A stretch of 64,000 bases of DNA from Bolinopsis microptera (lineage: Eukaryota > Ctenophora > Tentaculata > Lobata > Bolinopsidae): the NCBI RefSeq assembly GCF_026151205.1, contig NC_087073.1, forward strand, positions 20,412,658 to 20,476,657. Reading direction: 5' to 3'. The position numbers and the translations under genes are program-made. Positions 11,570-26,780 of this stretch are shown one piece after another. Each line of letters begins with the position of its first letter. The stretch's first letter is position 1. Under the pieces are notes generated by a model, which ran no database searches, was not told the origin of the DNA, and was given only the letters and a program-made list of their open reading frames with translations.

Positions 11570-11900
11570 GTCAGTTGTATTAGAGACACTTTCCTCAAAC
11601 CAGGTTAGTTGTATTAGAGACACTGTCCTCAAACCAGGTTTGTTGTATTAGAGACATTGTCCTCAGACCAGGTAAATTGTATTAGAAACACTGTCCTCAA
11701 ACCAGGTTCGTTGTAATAGAGAGTTCTCAAACCAGTTTATTTGTATCAGAGACCCTGTCCTCAAACCAAGTTAGTTGTATTAGAGACACTGTCCTCAAAC
11801 CAGGTTAGTTGTATTAGAGACACTGTCCTCAAACCAGGTTAGTTGTATTAGAGACACTGTCCTCAAACCAGGTTTGTTTTCCTTAGATACACTGTCTAAC
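11547..11900. repeat. 34-bp minisatellite derived from an exon end and its splice donor
   Basis: About ten units of tagagacactgtcctcaaac followed by CAGGTTAGTTGTAT. The first unit is the 3' end of the candidate exon 11474-11569 with its GT donor. Later units repeat the exon tail plus a donor-like CAG|GTTAGT or close variant (GTTTGT, GTAAAT, GTTCGT). The middle copies are more diverged than the outer ones. Confidence 0.9.
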
Positions 11901-12762
11901 CAGGTAATCTTTGTGCAGCGTCTAGCATTATTGATCATCCGCTTTGTTTAGAATAAATCTGAGATGGCGTCTTTAAACAATTTCCAACTATTAGAAAATT
12001 AAAGCTCCATATTTTAAACTCAGTAATCTTCTCTGTGTGCAGTACGGCCTAAGCTGTATTTTAAGAAGTTGTTTATGAACAAAATTTCTCTCGATTTTTC
12101 CAATTCCTAATAGAATCTTGCCTGCAGTACGTGTACCACTTTGTGTGTAATTTATGGGAAGTATATTACATAGTAACACAATTATATCCAGGATGATAGC
12201 ATGGCTCTTAAACACAGGTATAATTAGGTTATTGTGTGCGACGTGATAATCATGAGATTTGGGAAAATTACCTGATTTCGTGGCTTGCTTTATCTAGGAC
12301 CCGATTTTATACTTGCATATAATATACTCGTTTCCTTGGAACACTGTATCGTTAAATCTGACAACTTTTTCTCCTTGATACCCTAATCTACCACTGCTTA
12401 AATGAATTGCTGCATTGCTTGCTCTGCAATTGTTAAATATCTAAACTGCTCAGTTTTATCATGGTTATACTAGTTCCTTCCTGTTTATTCTATTTCTACC
12501 TCTAATCTACTTATAATATATTATATCGTATTAATACAATAGTAAGTGTGAGTTGGCGCGTGTTCACACCACCTTTTGTTATGTTCGCTGTTCCGGTTTG
12601 AACTATAAAACTAACATATGCTTTGAAGTGTGTATCTCAGCCAGTTGAACAGTGTTAGTTACTGTACTGTTTGTATTTTTTGCTGAAGTTTTGGGTCTCC
12701 TGTTTTGAAGTAGCTCTTATCTGGATTGTTAGTGGGTCCGGATAGATTTCGAGACACTAACA
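11901..12762. other. Intronic DNA, nothing recognised
   Basis: No exon with splice signals or recognisable element found on either strand. Confidence 0.35.
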
Positions 12763-13530
12763 TTAATCTATACTGAAGTATGAAGTACAATAATATTAAT
12801 CTATACTGAAGTATGAAGTACAATAATATTAATCTATACTGAAGTATGAAGTACAATAATATTAATCTATACTGAAGTATGAAGTACAATAACATTAATC
12901 TATACTGAAGTATGAAGTACAATAACATTAATCTATACTGAAGTATGAAGTACAATAATATTAATCTATACTGAAGTATGAAGTACAATAATATTAATCT
13001 ATACTGAAGTATGAAGTACAATAACATTAATATACTGAAGTATGAAGTACAATAATATTAATCTATACTGAAGTATGAAGTACAATAACATTAATCTATA
13101 CTGAAGTATGAAGTACAATAATATTAATCTATACTGAAGTATGAAGTACAATAATATTAATCTATACTGAAGTATGAAGTACAATAATATTAATCTATAC
13201 TGAAGTATGAAGTACAATAATATTAATCTATACTGAAGTATGAAGTACAATAACATTAATCTATACTGAAGTATGAAGTACAATAATATTAATCTATACT
13301 GAAGTATGAAGTACAATAATATTAATCTATACTGAAGTATGAAGTACAATAATATTAATCTATACTGAAGTATGAAGTACAATAATATTAATCTATACTG
13401 AAGTATGAAGTACAATAATATTAATCTATACTGAAGTATGAAGTACAATAATATTAATCTATACTGAAGTATGAAGTACAATAATATTAATTTATTCAAG
13501 TATGAAGTTATATAATATTAATTTATGCAA
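12763..13530. repeat. 33-bp minisatellite, about 22 copies
   Basis: Highly homogeneous units of aatctatactgaagtatgaa followed by gtacaataatatt, with a T/C variant at one position. Since 33 is a multiple of three, the minus strand reads as an 11-residue repeat (LLYFILQYRLI) over two long open frames. These frames are a by-product of the repeat length, not a gene. Confidence 0.97.
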
Positions 13531-14825
13531 GTTCCACCCTGCTTCACTACTGAAACCTCGCTTTGTATGGTTTTGATATATCATCCCATGTTAGGATTCC
13601 TTTCTAAGCAGATAACGATAAAACCTCCCCAACACACCATACGCCATTAAATGTGATTCAGAGTATTACTTTGTTTAAAATATTTCTCTATTTCCGGTAT
13701 ATAGAGGTGCCCAAAAATACAGTACACACCGTTATATTAAATACAGTACACACCACACTGTAATATTAAATTTGATCTCATCGTCTTGTTATTTGTTTTG
13801 GTTATGAAATTGCAGCGTCCTATTGAGCACATGTTGCGTTGATTGCATATATGCGATTTCAAAACAATTGTGTTTAACTAGGATATATTAGGATGCTCTC
13901 TGAGATTTCAGTAGATCCCGAACGGTCTAGATGGTTTTATTCGGTGTTTTGGTTTATATATACGGATACTCAAACGGGGGATGCTGTTCTATTTTTAAAT
14001 CAGCGCTTTCTGTTTTTAACTTTTTTGGTGTTGCTATGCTTCTTTTTTCGTATAATTTAATTCAAGAACAAAGTTTTCAGCACCGAGATGACCATAAAAG
14101 TATTGATTGCCCACCCTCAGTATCTTATCAATCATATTATTGCTGACGATACATTTCACTAGACACGCACACTTTATTAACCCAAACAAGGACGAACACC
14201 ATTACAGCACCAATTCTCGTGTCGGGTTGACTTCAACAAGAGCTGCTATGAGGGCTGCAGCTAGTTCAACAATATTTTAATACAAAGATTGGACGACCAA
14301 GCTAGCGGCTTTATAATATGAATTTATTCCTTCAGAAATAAGAGCGCAGCTAGTTGCCAGTTTAATGTTTATATATTTAGTGTTCCTTTGTTTCTTCAGA
14401 CAGCCCAAAAAAAGGTATATTTTTGATCAATAAGTCTTTCTTTTAGGACACACCTTTTCAATAAGACAAATTAGTTCCAAGAAAATAAGAACAATAGGGC
14501 ACGTGGTCTGACCTATTATTAAAGTTGGGTCGTATCAAAAATCCACATTTATATTTAAACATTTTCGATTAAACTAAGAAATTAGTCAGTTCTCTACGTT
14601 AGTTTTACGTGAACTCCCTCTCACACATGCAAGATAACTGGTCGAGACAGTCAGTTTTGTGAAGTACTCAATTTCTGAGTCCTGTCAATTCTAGCTGCCA
14701 ATATTTCTGAGATGTCTAACTTAAATCAGTAGCATTATCCCTTTACACGGCATGTCATGTAGCACTCACCATTGAAACACTAGCAAAACAGTAGGTTCTT
14801 CTGTACGGAGCCAGGCACAGAGGGG
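13531..14825. other. Intronic DNA, nothing recognised
   Basis: No convincing exon or element. Confidence 0.3.
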
Positions 14826-15003
14826 AGTTTTGCAAATGTTGTTTTGCAACCTTGTAACCAGAGAGATGCCCCGGCACCCTCATAAATGTTACAGTGTTTT
14901 GAAATCTTGTAACCGGAGAGATCCCCCCTCACAAATGTTACAGTGTTTTGAAATCTGGTTACTGGAGAGATGCCCCCACGTTATAACGGGAGAGATGCCC
15001 CCC
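14826..15003. repeat. ~60-bp imperfect tandem repeat, 3-4 copies
   Basis: Copies share caaatgttacagtgttttga, then aatctkgttaccggagagat and gcccc; the last copy is truncated. Confidence 0.8.
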
Positions 15004-18465
<3,462 letters not shown>

Positions 18466-18841
18466 GTAGATTACGGGTAGATTACGGGTAGATTACGGGT
18501 AGATTACGGGTAGATTACGGGTAGATTACGGGTAGATTACGGGTAGATTACGGGTAGATTACGGGTAGATTACGGGTAGATTACGGGTAGATTACGGGTA
18601 GATTACGGGTAGATTACGGGTAGATTACGGGTAGATTACGGGTAGATTACGGGTAGATTACGGGTAGATTACGGGTAGATTACGGGTAGATTACGGGTAG
18701 ATTACGGGTAGATTACGGGTAGATTACGGGTAGATTACGGGTAGATTACGGGTAGATTACGGGTAGATTACGGGTAGATTACGGGTAGATTACGGGTAGA
18801 TTACGGGTAGATTACGGGTAGATTACGGGTAGATTACGGGT
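18466..18841. repeat. 11-bp minisatellite, about 34 copies
   Basis: A near-perfect head-to-tail array of ggtagattacg, followed by a degraded edge with a duplicated tacggtagattaagcacact block. Confidence 0.98.
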
Positions 18842-18879
18842 AGTACGGTAGATTAAGCACACTGGTAGTAGTGTGGTAG

Positions 18880-20573
18880 TACGGTAGATTAAGCACACTG
18901 GAACCACACGCTAGGTTCATGCACCAGGTCCCAGTAATTACACCTCTACTGAAGTACCGTATTCCAGCATGTGCTCCACTTTTTCTGGTGAATATTTTAT
19001 GGAATATTATAAGGAATCAGTCCCTTAATCTACCTTACAGATTACAGCTGGGTGATCCTGACGCACACAGAGGGATAGTTTATTATTATAATAGTGGGAT
19101 AAATGTTAAAATGTTTTCCGATCTCACAGTCGTTTAAGCAAGGTTTCAGCTGGGACAGTGGACACGTACACTGTTATTATGATGGACTAATACAATAAAC
19201 TATTATCATAGCCTGATATTGTAATAAATCACGAGATTTGGTAATTATAGTTAACCGACCATTAATTCTTCTCACATCATTATCCGAATACTCAGCCATG
19301 TGTCATGAAATAAAGATGACTGGGAGAGCTCTACAGAGGATTGGCATAAATTATAATCCTAATTTAATTATACAAGGCCTGGCAAGAGAGTGGTGTCGTC
19401 TGCTACGGTACTGTCTCGGATTAATATAGAGATTCTCTCGGCACATTCAAATTCAGATTTCGCTACGAATAATTAGTTTGGTGAGTGGGTGGTTCCATTA
19501 TGTATTATCATAATTACTGGGTGTTATATTGAGTACTAGCATAGGGTAAGATCTACAGTGGGGTGACATATGTTTATATATATATTTATGAAGGAGTAAG
19601 ATCTATGAATTATATCGTCTATGCCGATTCACAGATCTGAACCTTAATATTGTTGATTCATCAGTCATCATTCTGGAAACTTCTTATCCCATTTCATTTC
19701 CTAGGTTAAACACTGAGGTTTTTATCTTAGTTATGTTGGTCGAGACACCATCTACAAATATTATTTTACTACTTATTTCATGGTGTCACCAACATTTAGA
19801 CTGTAAAAATACAGTCAAATTAATTTCACCGAGTTACTTTCGCAACTACGCAGTTTAAGCAAATGCCAAAAGATGCGTGTATTTGAATGTCCCAAAAACA
19901 TGAAGATGAGATGACTTTTACAGATTTCACTTTGCCCAATGTAAGTCCGGTTTCACATTACGTTTACACACTTATAATTATATCTACATTATATCTACAT
20001 TCTATCTACATTCTATCTACATTCTATCTACATTCTATCTACATTCTATCTACATTCTATCTATATACGTATATAGGACAGGTATCTTCATGAAGCTTTT
20101 TTTCATGCGGTTATGTGTGGAAAGAGTACTAGTCATTGTGGAATGTGATAAAATCTAAGACAATTACAGCCGTTGAATATGAATGTGACTGTCTGTTGTG
20201 TCACTGAGCTTGAAAAAGGTTGCGCTGATCGTAGAATTAATCAAGTTGGAGGAACACATCATATTCAAACATATTTTGACATGTGATTGATATCAGACTG
20301 GAGATATGTAACACAGATTCGACCTATCATCATTAATAACCGTCCTCACGTGTCACTTGACAATTTCATCTCCCAGGCCCAGAAACTTTCATTAAGATTA
20401 TCCGAGATTTCAGTCAAATTTGGTATCTGTTATAACTCTAAACGTCTGGGACTTGCCAATCCAACGCTTCTTTATCTTTTTATTAAAGATTATGCAGGTC
20501 TACGCCCCTTGATTTTGGTAAGTGACATATGACACGTAGTAATGTTCTCAAAGTAATCTAGCTATTGTTACAG
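18880..20573. other. Intronic DNA with a small 11-bp repeat
   Basis: An array of tctacattcta (about 7 copies) lies at 19980-20064. An open frame ending at a good donor (20517|GTAAGT) and in phase with the next exon lies at 20297-20517. Its protein matches nothing I know, so I do not call it an exon. Confidence 0.4.
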
Positions 20574-23500
20574 GTTATATTGTACCAATCTATCGAGGAT
20601 GGATCAATTGCTCTGAAGGCAGACGATGACATTCATGAGGACAAGGGCTATTACAAAGACTTTTATACTGACACAGAAATTCTCAGCGGTGTCTCTTTTA
20701 AAATGAAGTGAGTTAATTTTCTGATTTCTGGCAACATTGCGATCCGCATGGATTGACCATAAACAGCTTAAGTTGTTTTGGTCTTTGGATAGTTAACCGT
20801 GGTCCTAGTGGCTATTCTAGGAATCGAAAACTATTGGTTGCGGTTTAAAAGTCTGATCTTTACAAAAACGGTCTACTAGATAATGAAAATGGAACGCGCG
20901 TTGTCGTTTGTTGTGAGCTGAGATACAGGCAGTGCGCGTAAAACATGTGATTTTAAAGAAATAACATGATGTTCGTTACGAAATTAGATTTTATACGAAC
21001 CATGTAAACATGGTAAACACATCAAATTCAATTGGCGTTTTAAATGAATTTATTTTCACTTCTTCACATTCAGGTATTTAGGCTCGACCCCGATAACTCC
21101 CGTGAAATACCAAGTTGATGACGTCAGAGGTCATCAAGCGCAGGAAGCTGTGAATACTATAGTGGGAACAGGGAACTCTAAAAAACGGCCCTCCAACCCA
21201 GTAAGCTACTAGTTACAATATGGATTGGAAGATATTTTCATTGTCGTGATCTTTTAATTCCTTAAATTCACGTCAACGGCTATATTTTGAGCAATTTACT
21301 CGAATATTTACACTTTTGCGGCTCTGTAGACAGGTTTTAAAGAGATGGTTAAGCAATGACGCAGTTTTCTTTCGGTGGGAATCGTGAAACACAAATCCTG
21401 CATAAGATATTCAATGTGTTCGTACGATTGTGATTTGTGTATCACTACTAAATGGAGTTACTGAATACTGATGCACCTTCTTATGTAGATAGTTCAGTAC
21501 ACATTTGAATAGTGAATACATTAATTACACTTTTGTAATTTAAGTAGCATGAAACTACTGGTGTGCGACCTGTGTTGTAGGTCGTAGGACAGGTTCTTAC
21601 ACAGACGCCTAAGCCGACACTTCATCATTCTTGACGTCAATCAATTTGCCCCTCGGCTGTAGTTTTTTCTCGATCCCTGATGAAGTTCTGTCGAATTCAA
21701 AGCATAATATCTTAATTCTTAGTACCATGAACATGTAGAAGCTGGAAAGGATCATTGTTCATTTCCAATTACCATTACACGGCATTAATAAAGAAGTCTA
21801 TTCTCAGTCCATTAGGAGTCAATTCAGTAGATTTTGTCATTTGAGAGAAGTAGTTTGAGCGTTCCAATTTTTCACAAAAACTCACTCACGGATTTTGTGT
21901 AAGAATTCGATGCTATGCTCACTTATGGATAAGCCATGGCCCAATTCTAAAAATCGAAATATGTCCGTTCTTCAGTAAAAACATTGTAAAAATCCACTGA
22001 AATTATCTCACGTAAATATTTCCAGGTGATATTTACGGTGTCGGCCTCCAAACTGCTAGTATACGACGGTAACATGCAGCAACTGTTGATGGAACACCCC
22101 ATAAAGCTAGTATCCTACGTTGGTGATGTGGGCTCTTATCTGGTGGTGATGGTGAGGTATCAGAACCACGAGGAGAAGCAGGTCTTCAGGGTTACCTGTC
22201 ACGTGTTCCAGTCTAAACACAGTCATCAGGTACAGGGTGTTTCAAGACTCGTGTCCAAATTTGAAATTATAATTTTTCTATTTTATGAAGGAGCAAATTA
22301 AATGAAATCGGTTTGGGAATGCTTGTTAGGTCTTACATTTTAGTTATTTCTTGCAAAATTGTGTCAAAACCCATTTTTTCATAATTTTGCAATCTTTTGA
22401 AATTTTTCGAAGAAAATTTGGACACGAGTCTTGAAACACCCTGTATGTTATCAGAACCACGAGAAATATGAGATAGCTAGGAGTTTTTTCTTCGAAATTT
22501 CAACATTCTTTTTAAACTGATTTGTAACATTGAGCTTTTATTTCTGAACTATAGAAACATGGTGACGTAATCAAGATTAACCCTTTATCTGCAGGTAAGA
22601 GCAGCAATGAACAAGGCCTTTACTCTGTCGTATAACGACGTCATCAGAAAGTCCGGACAGAACGAAGAAACACTTCTTCAGTGTGCTTACAGCGAGGTTC
22701 TCAGCTGCCAGAAACGTGCTGAGGTTTGCATTTCCCTCAAAATTTGTTAAGTTTGTTAAGTTTGTTAAGTTTGCTGCGAATAATTTTGATTTCACTTAGG
22801 CAAGGCGTTGCTCAGTTTCTCTTTTCAGTAGAAGATTCAATTTCTTTTTCTCCATTTCAACTCCACTCTTTTTAGGAGGACATCGCTGACTTGCTGGACT
22901 CCAGTAAACACAATCTCGTGTCCATCATCAAGCGACCCCAGGAGGGGTTGGGATTATCCCTGATCCCCTCCGGACCTGGATCTATCATCCCCACAATCAT
23001 CGTATCCAGCATCAAACCCGCCTCCCCGTCTTACAAGACAGAACAACTCAATGTTGGTGATCAGGTGGATTTCATTCTTCTTCGTTGAGAGTTGATTTCA
23101 GAAAAATAATGTTTGGATTGTAAAAAATGATACACATTTTTATGAAGGAGCGAATTTTGAAACATGAGTTGCTATGAATTCGGCGGTAATTTGTACTGAA
23201 TTAACACCAAATATTATCAGATATTGGAGATCAATAAGAGGTCACTCTGTGGACTTACCTACGAAGAAACCCTGTCCTTTATCAAATCTTTATTGTCGAC
23301 TACAAAACTTGAGTTCAAAGTTAGTGATATTACAGATGCTGTTATTAATCATCGCCTAGCTATAATAGCCCAAGTGCATTCATGAAACCAGAACGTTGAA
23401 ATTCAAAATGAATAAAAATACATAACAAGAATCACAAGACAAATTTGTTGCATGAGATATCGCGACTACTGCTATCTGTCTTGTCATTTGATCAGTTTTG

Positions 23501-23837
23501 TTTTCACGCGTTTATATAATTCCCTACTTCTCCTCAGGTAGTTCCCGGTAGTCCAGTTCTTGTAGTGGAGCTAATCAGACCAGACTTAAAGTACCCGCTG
23601 GGTTTCAGCGTTAAAGACGGCCATATCACAACTTTAATCAGAGGGAGTATCGGGGAGCGGGCCGGCATCAGAATTGGGCACCGGATAATTGCAATTAACG
23701 AAGAATCGACTGTAACCTCAGATCATGACACTATAGCGGGGATATTATTATCAGAAACTGGCAGACTTGTCCTTAAGACCATGCCCAGCCCCATATTTGA
23801 TCTCATGTTGGGTTATGAGACGCCCTTGTATTTGTAG
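20574..23837 (+). CDS. APBA (X11/Mint family): X11/Mint-family adaptor: PTB and two PDZ domains
   Basis: Mint/X11 proteins are neuronal and secretory-pathway adaptors. Their PTB domain binds the APP tail, and the tandem PDZ domains bind membrane proteins. Exons: 20574-20707, 21074-21200, 22026-22229, 22595-22723, 22876-23064, 23221-23319, 23538-23837; all junction phases agree. The PTB domain opens SGVSFKMKYLGSTPI across the first junction and runs through VIFTVSASKLLVYD and VRYQNHEEKQVFRVTCHVFQ. PDZ1 spans the next exons (GLGLSLIPSGPGSIIPTIIV, then ILEINKRSLCGLTYEETLSF). PDZ2 is in the last exon (YPLGFSVKDGHITTLIRG, GERAGIRIGHRIIAINEES). The C-terminus ...LKTMPSPIFDLMLGYETPLYL corresponds to the conserved Mint ending KTMPAAMYRLLTAQEQPVYI, which folds back on PDZ1 in the family. 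The N-terminal exons lie further upstream and are less certain. Confidence 0.93.
22233..22443. mobile_element. 211-bp mariner-type MITE abutting a splice donor
   Basis: Terminal inverted repeats of about 31 bp start cagggtgtttcaagactcgt and are flanked by TA on both sides (22231-22232, 22444-22445). The CAGGGTG tip and TA duplication are typical of Tc1/mariner MITEs. The left TA contains the T of the GT donor of the PTB exon ending at 22229, so the insertion is two bases into the intron. There are no coding bases. Confidence 0.9.
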
Positions 23838-24015
23838 AGTTTTTAGTCGTTGCTTTTTTATTGGTTTATTTATTGGCGTATAATCCCCGTGTTAGACGTG
23901 GTTCCTGTGTTTTTGCGGGAAATATAATTGAAGGCTGAGTCGGACAGGTGAGAGTTAAAGCTGAAATCTCTAGATTTTTGCTAGTGTCTAAAGTTCTAAA
24001 GGTGTCTAAAGTTCT

Positions 24016-24021
24016 AATAAA
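24016..24021 (+). promoter_or_regulatory. Polyadenylation signal AATAAA for the Mint gene
   Basis: First AATAAA after the stop codon at 23837, about 180 bases downstream. Confidence 0.6.
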
Positions 24022-24392
24022 GTTCTATAACGGCAAAATGTGTAGAAATGACCTCGCGGGTTTTTCTTATTCTCAACTTAAAAATGTCTTAGAGAGTTAA
24101 ATACTTCAATTTTGTTTAATCTCTCTAAACCTCATGGTGCAATGTTGGCATATTTAGTATTTACTGACGTTTTAATGTTCATCATTTTATGAAAATACGG
24201 AGTGCCAACTATTGAATTTATTGACGGAGTGTAACTTTTATTAGTACCCAAAACTCATAAAAATAACCAATTTTGACAAAATGGTACTACGTTTTATCAA
24301 TAACATGCTTTTAGCTATATCTCGGAGACAATTTATCACGTTTTCTTTAATTTAACCTGAGGGAACCCTAACTAGCAGTTTATTCATTTTTA

Positions 24393-24486
24393 GGGGTCGT
24401 TCACATATTACGTAAAACTGATAACGGAGGGGGGAGGGTGGTTAAAAATGGTCAAAAAAGTGATTACGTAATATGCGAACGACCCC
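24393..24486. mobile_element. 94-bp PIF/Harbinger-like MITE
   Basis: The ends are inverted copies of ggggtcgttcacatattacg (right arm slightly changed), flanked by TTA on each side (24390-24392, 24487-24489). A TTA/TAA 3-bp duplication and a GGG-starting tip fit PIF/Harbinger. It is extremely short: two 25-bp arms and about 40 internal bases, partly GGGGAGGG. A lone copy of the same tip occurs at 42446. Confidence 0.75.
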
Positions 24487-24751
24487 TTACGAATACGAAG
24501 GTATATGTTTTATCTTCTTTCACATTTGGTCAAACTATATGAAGTAAATGGTTCTTAATCATCGCTTTCCAAAGGGTTTAACACTAACTTTTGATTGTGA
24601 ATAATGCTAATCATATTTTAATTTTTATCTTTGCCCTCTCTTGATATTCGTTGCGTGTTATTCTTGTCCAAATCATGGAAATATTTTTGGTACGTGGTCA
24701 CTGAAGGCATAAATAATTGAACTGGTTTCCGATTGAACTATACAACTAAAA

Positions 24752-24960
24752 ATGGAGTTGACCGCACTCCAGGACCATCAGCCAGATCAGATCCGCGGCA
24801 GTGGGACCCCTAGTTCTGTTAGAACCCGTCACTCGACAGGATCTAGCAGAGCTATGAGGCTGGCACGAAGAGCATGTAGTTTCCTACCTTGCTCCCCCCA
24901 CTGTGGCACAAGCACGACGTGTTGCTTGCCCGACTAAATAAAATGACTTTGACATTGTGG
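24752..24960 (+). other. Possible 3' end of a retroposed sequence
   Basis: A GC-richer patch with a short open frame that ends directly in a TAA overlapping AATAAA (24933-24945 region). It stands out in composition from both sides. It could be the 3' tail of an unrecognised non-LTR element or an untranslated exon. No protein family was recognised. Confidence 0.2.
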
Positions 24961-25154
24961 TGGTTGCTAAAGTCTTTAAAATGGTGTGCTGAAATCCGAT
25001 TTTTTGTTGTAAAATCAGAGTCTTAGTATTAAAATCCGATGTGTGGCTGTGAAATCACATCTGTAGTAGTTCCGTCTTCCATCTTCCAATCTTTTCGTTT
25101 CCGTGAGGGGGTCTCCAATATTTCATGTCCGTGGTAGTGATCATGATGTGTATT

Positions 25155-25568
25155 TCACTCAGTGATGGGGATGACAACATCAGATGAGAGGGCTGGTCGT
25201 ACCAGCAGCGGTGGGAGGGTGTTGACTCTGCTCATGTCTGCCTGGAGAGCAACATCATGTTTTCCTATTTCCAAAACGGTGTCCGTCTGCAGTCCTCGTT
25301 CCGATGTTCGGTGTGCTATCTTTTGAGTTTTAGCGAAAACTGTCTTTAGTTTCCGATTTATCAGCATTTCGAACTCTTTGAACGTTCGCTCATTTATGAT
25401 GTCTAATTCTCGGACTTTGTTGATCGTAAATGTGAGCCTGCTACAAGCCAAACGGCTGTCCGCTCTCATGGCCCTCACATAATATATGAACAGGCCCAGA
25501 AGAGCACTCCCTAGCATCAGTATGAAGATCGCGATGATCAGGAGGGTCGAGTCTTCAATTTCTTTCAT
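25155..25568 (-). CDS. Small single-pass membrane protein, unknown function
   Basis: An intronless 137-residue open frame. Residues about 8-30 form one hydrophobic helix (LLIIAIFILMLGSALLGLFI), preceded by an acidic MKEIED and followed by YYVRAMRADSR. This is a signal-anchor or tail pattern with the positive side after the helix. A lysine/arginine-rich, probably helical stretch follows (INKVRELDIINERTFKEFEM, then INRKLKTVFAKTQKIAHR), then a mixed tail ending ...VVIPITE. The frame is much longer than chance frames nearby and has a coherent topology. I recognise no family. It lies in the gap between the convergent Mint and ALDH1L genes. It could also be the last exon of a spliced gene. Confidence 0.5.
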   Translation of the reverse strand: MKEIEDSTLLIIAIFILMLGSALLGLFIYYVRAMRADSRLACSRLTFTINKVRELDIINERTFKEFEMLINRKLKTVFAKTQKIAHRTSERGLQTDTVLEIGKHDVALQADMSRVNTLPPLLVRPALSSDVVIPITE

Positions 25569-26780
25569 TTCTTCAAACTGTGGATTCTCTCAATCAAAGG
25601 ATCAAGCAGATTAAAACGTAAGGTGAGGGTTACAAGCGAATCTGTGCAGACCATTTTGTTGCTAAGATATTTGTAGCAGCCCACGTGCAGTTTGTCAATT
25701 TTTGCTAAACGTCATCTTCGTCAACTGGACTGACAGTATTTTGATGAAGAATGAAACCAAAACAAATGACAAATCGACCGAACCCATGGTTTCATTTGCA
25801 ATAGTTCGATCTCCTTTGCGATTGTATAATAATGATCTGTGACTGCAGATATTTGGTCAATTTATGACGATTTTGGACGCACGGCCGGATACATACCTCT
25901 GATTAGTCTAATTGTGAAGTTCCTATATTTGAACCTTCCAGAGGATGGTCAACTGTCAATCCTGTTACTTAATACCCATAAGCATTCTGTATTCCCAAAC
26001 CCAAGGCCCAACATGACAGCTGTCCAGCTATAATATAGCTACTATACCCAAGAAAACCGTACGTGCGTACGTCGCGCAATGAAATTTCAAAAAGGAAACC
26101 TCACAGTAACTATCATGCGCGTTACTGGAAGTTTAAAAGATTGTTGTTTATCCTGTTTGACCAGTATTTCCGGTCGAATCTTCTAGAACGGAATGGTACA
26201 ATCACTGTTCAAATCACGCCGGTGAGAAAATGAAATTAACTCGTGGAGTCTTTTAGCAGCATTTACGCAGAGGAGTACCAACAGTATTTCTGGACATTAT
26301 CCGGTGGATTTACAAGTTTACTGTTCTGCTAAACATGGAAGAATCAGTATAAATCTTATCAGAATATGAAGAGTACGTGAAAAGATCACAATTTATAGTG
26401 CAAGGCAATCATATTTTGCATTTTATATTCTTAACTGAGTTACTACGCCAGTAATCATGGTGCAAAATTATTGGCGTTAGGCGTGGTCAGTTTTCAGCAC
26501 GAAAGTTTTAAATGAAATAAGAACATACAAAGTAAACGAATCTATTTTTGAATGTGGTATAACGAGATTAATAATATATAAATCGTTCTGCAATAAATTA
26601 GCCTTAACACTTAAACCACTCAACTGAAGAAGCTTCAGCTTACTTTCTACGTATAAAAACACTGAATAACTAAAAATAATTTGATGGTTACCCACAACAA
26701 CAGTTCGTCGACAATCATACAAAATGAATAATAAGTTTATCTAATCAATAACTACGACTATGAAGTTTAAGTCAATAAGA
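25569..26780. other. Intergenic, nothing recognised
   Basis: Would contain the promoter of the small membrane-protein gene (minus) and the 3' UTR of ALDH1L (minus). No element can be assigned. Confidence 0.35.

Noticed and set aside
12659..13499. Two long minus-strand open frames (122 and 166 codons)
   Set aside because: They are translations of the 33-bp minisatellite; no gene signals beyond the repeat.
20297..20517. Possible extra Mint exon ending at a GTAAGT donor in matching phase
   Set aside because: The encoded sequence resembles nothing in the family and the upstream acceptor is weak. Open length and phase alone are not enough.
24752..24937. 61-codon frame ending at AATAAA as a protein gene
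   Set aside because: No family match and low-complexity composition; kept only as a possible retroposed 3' end.
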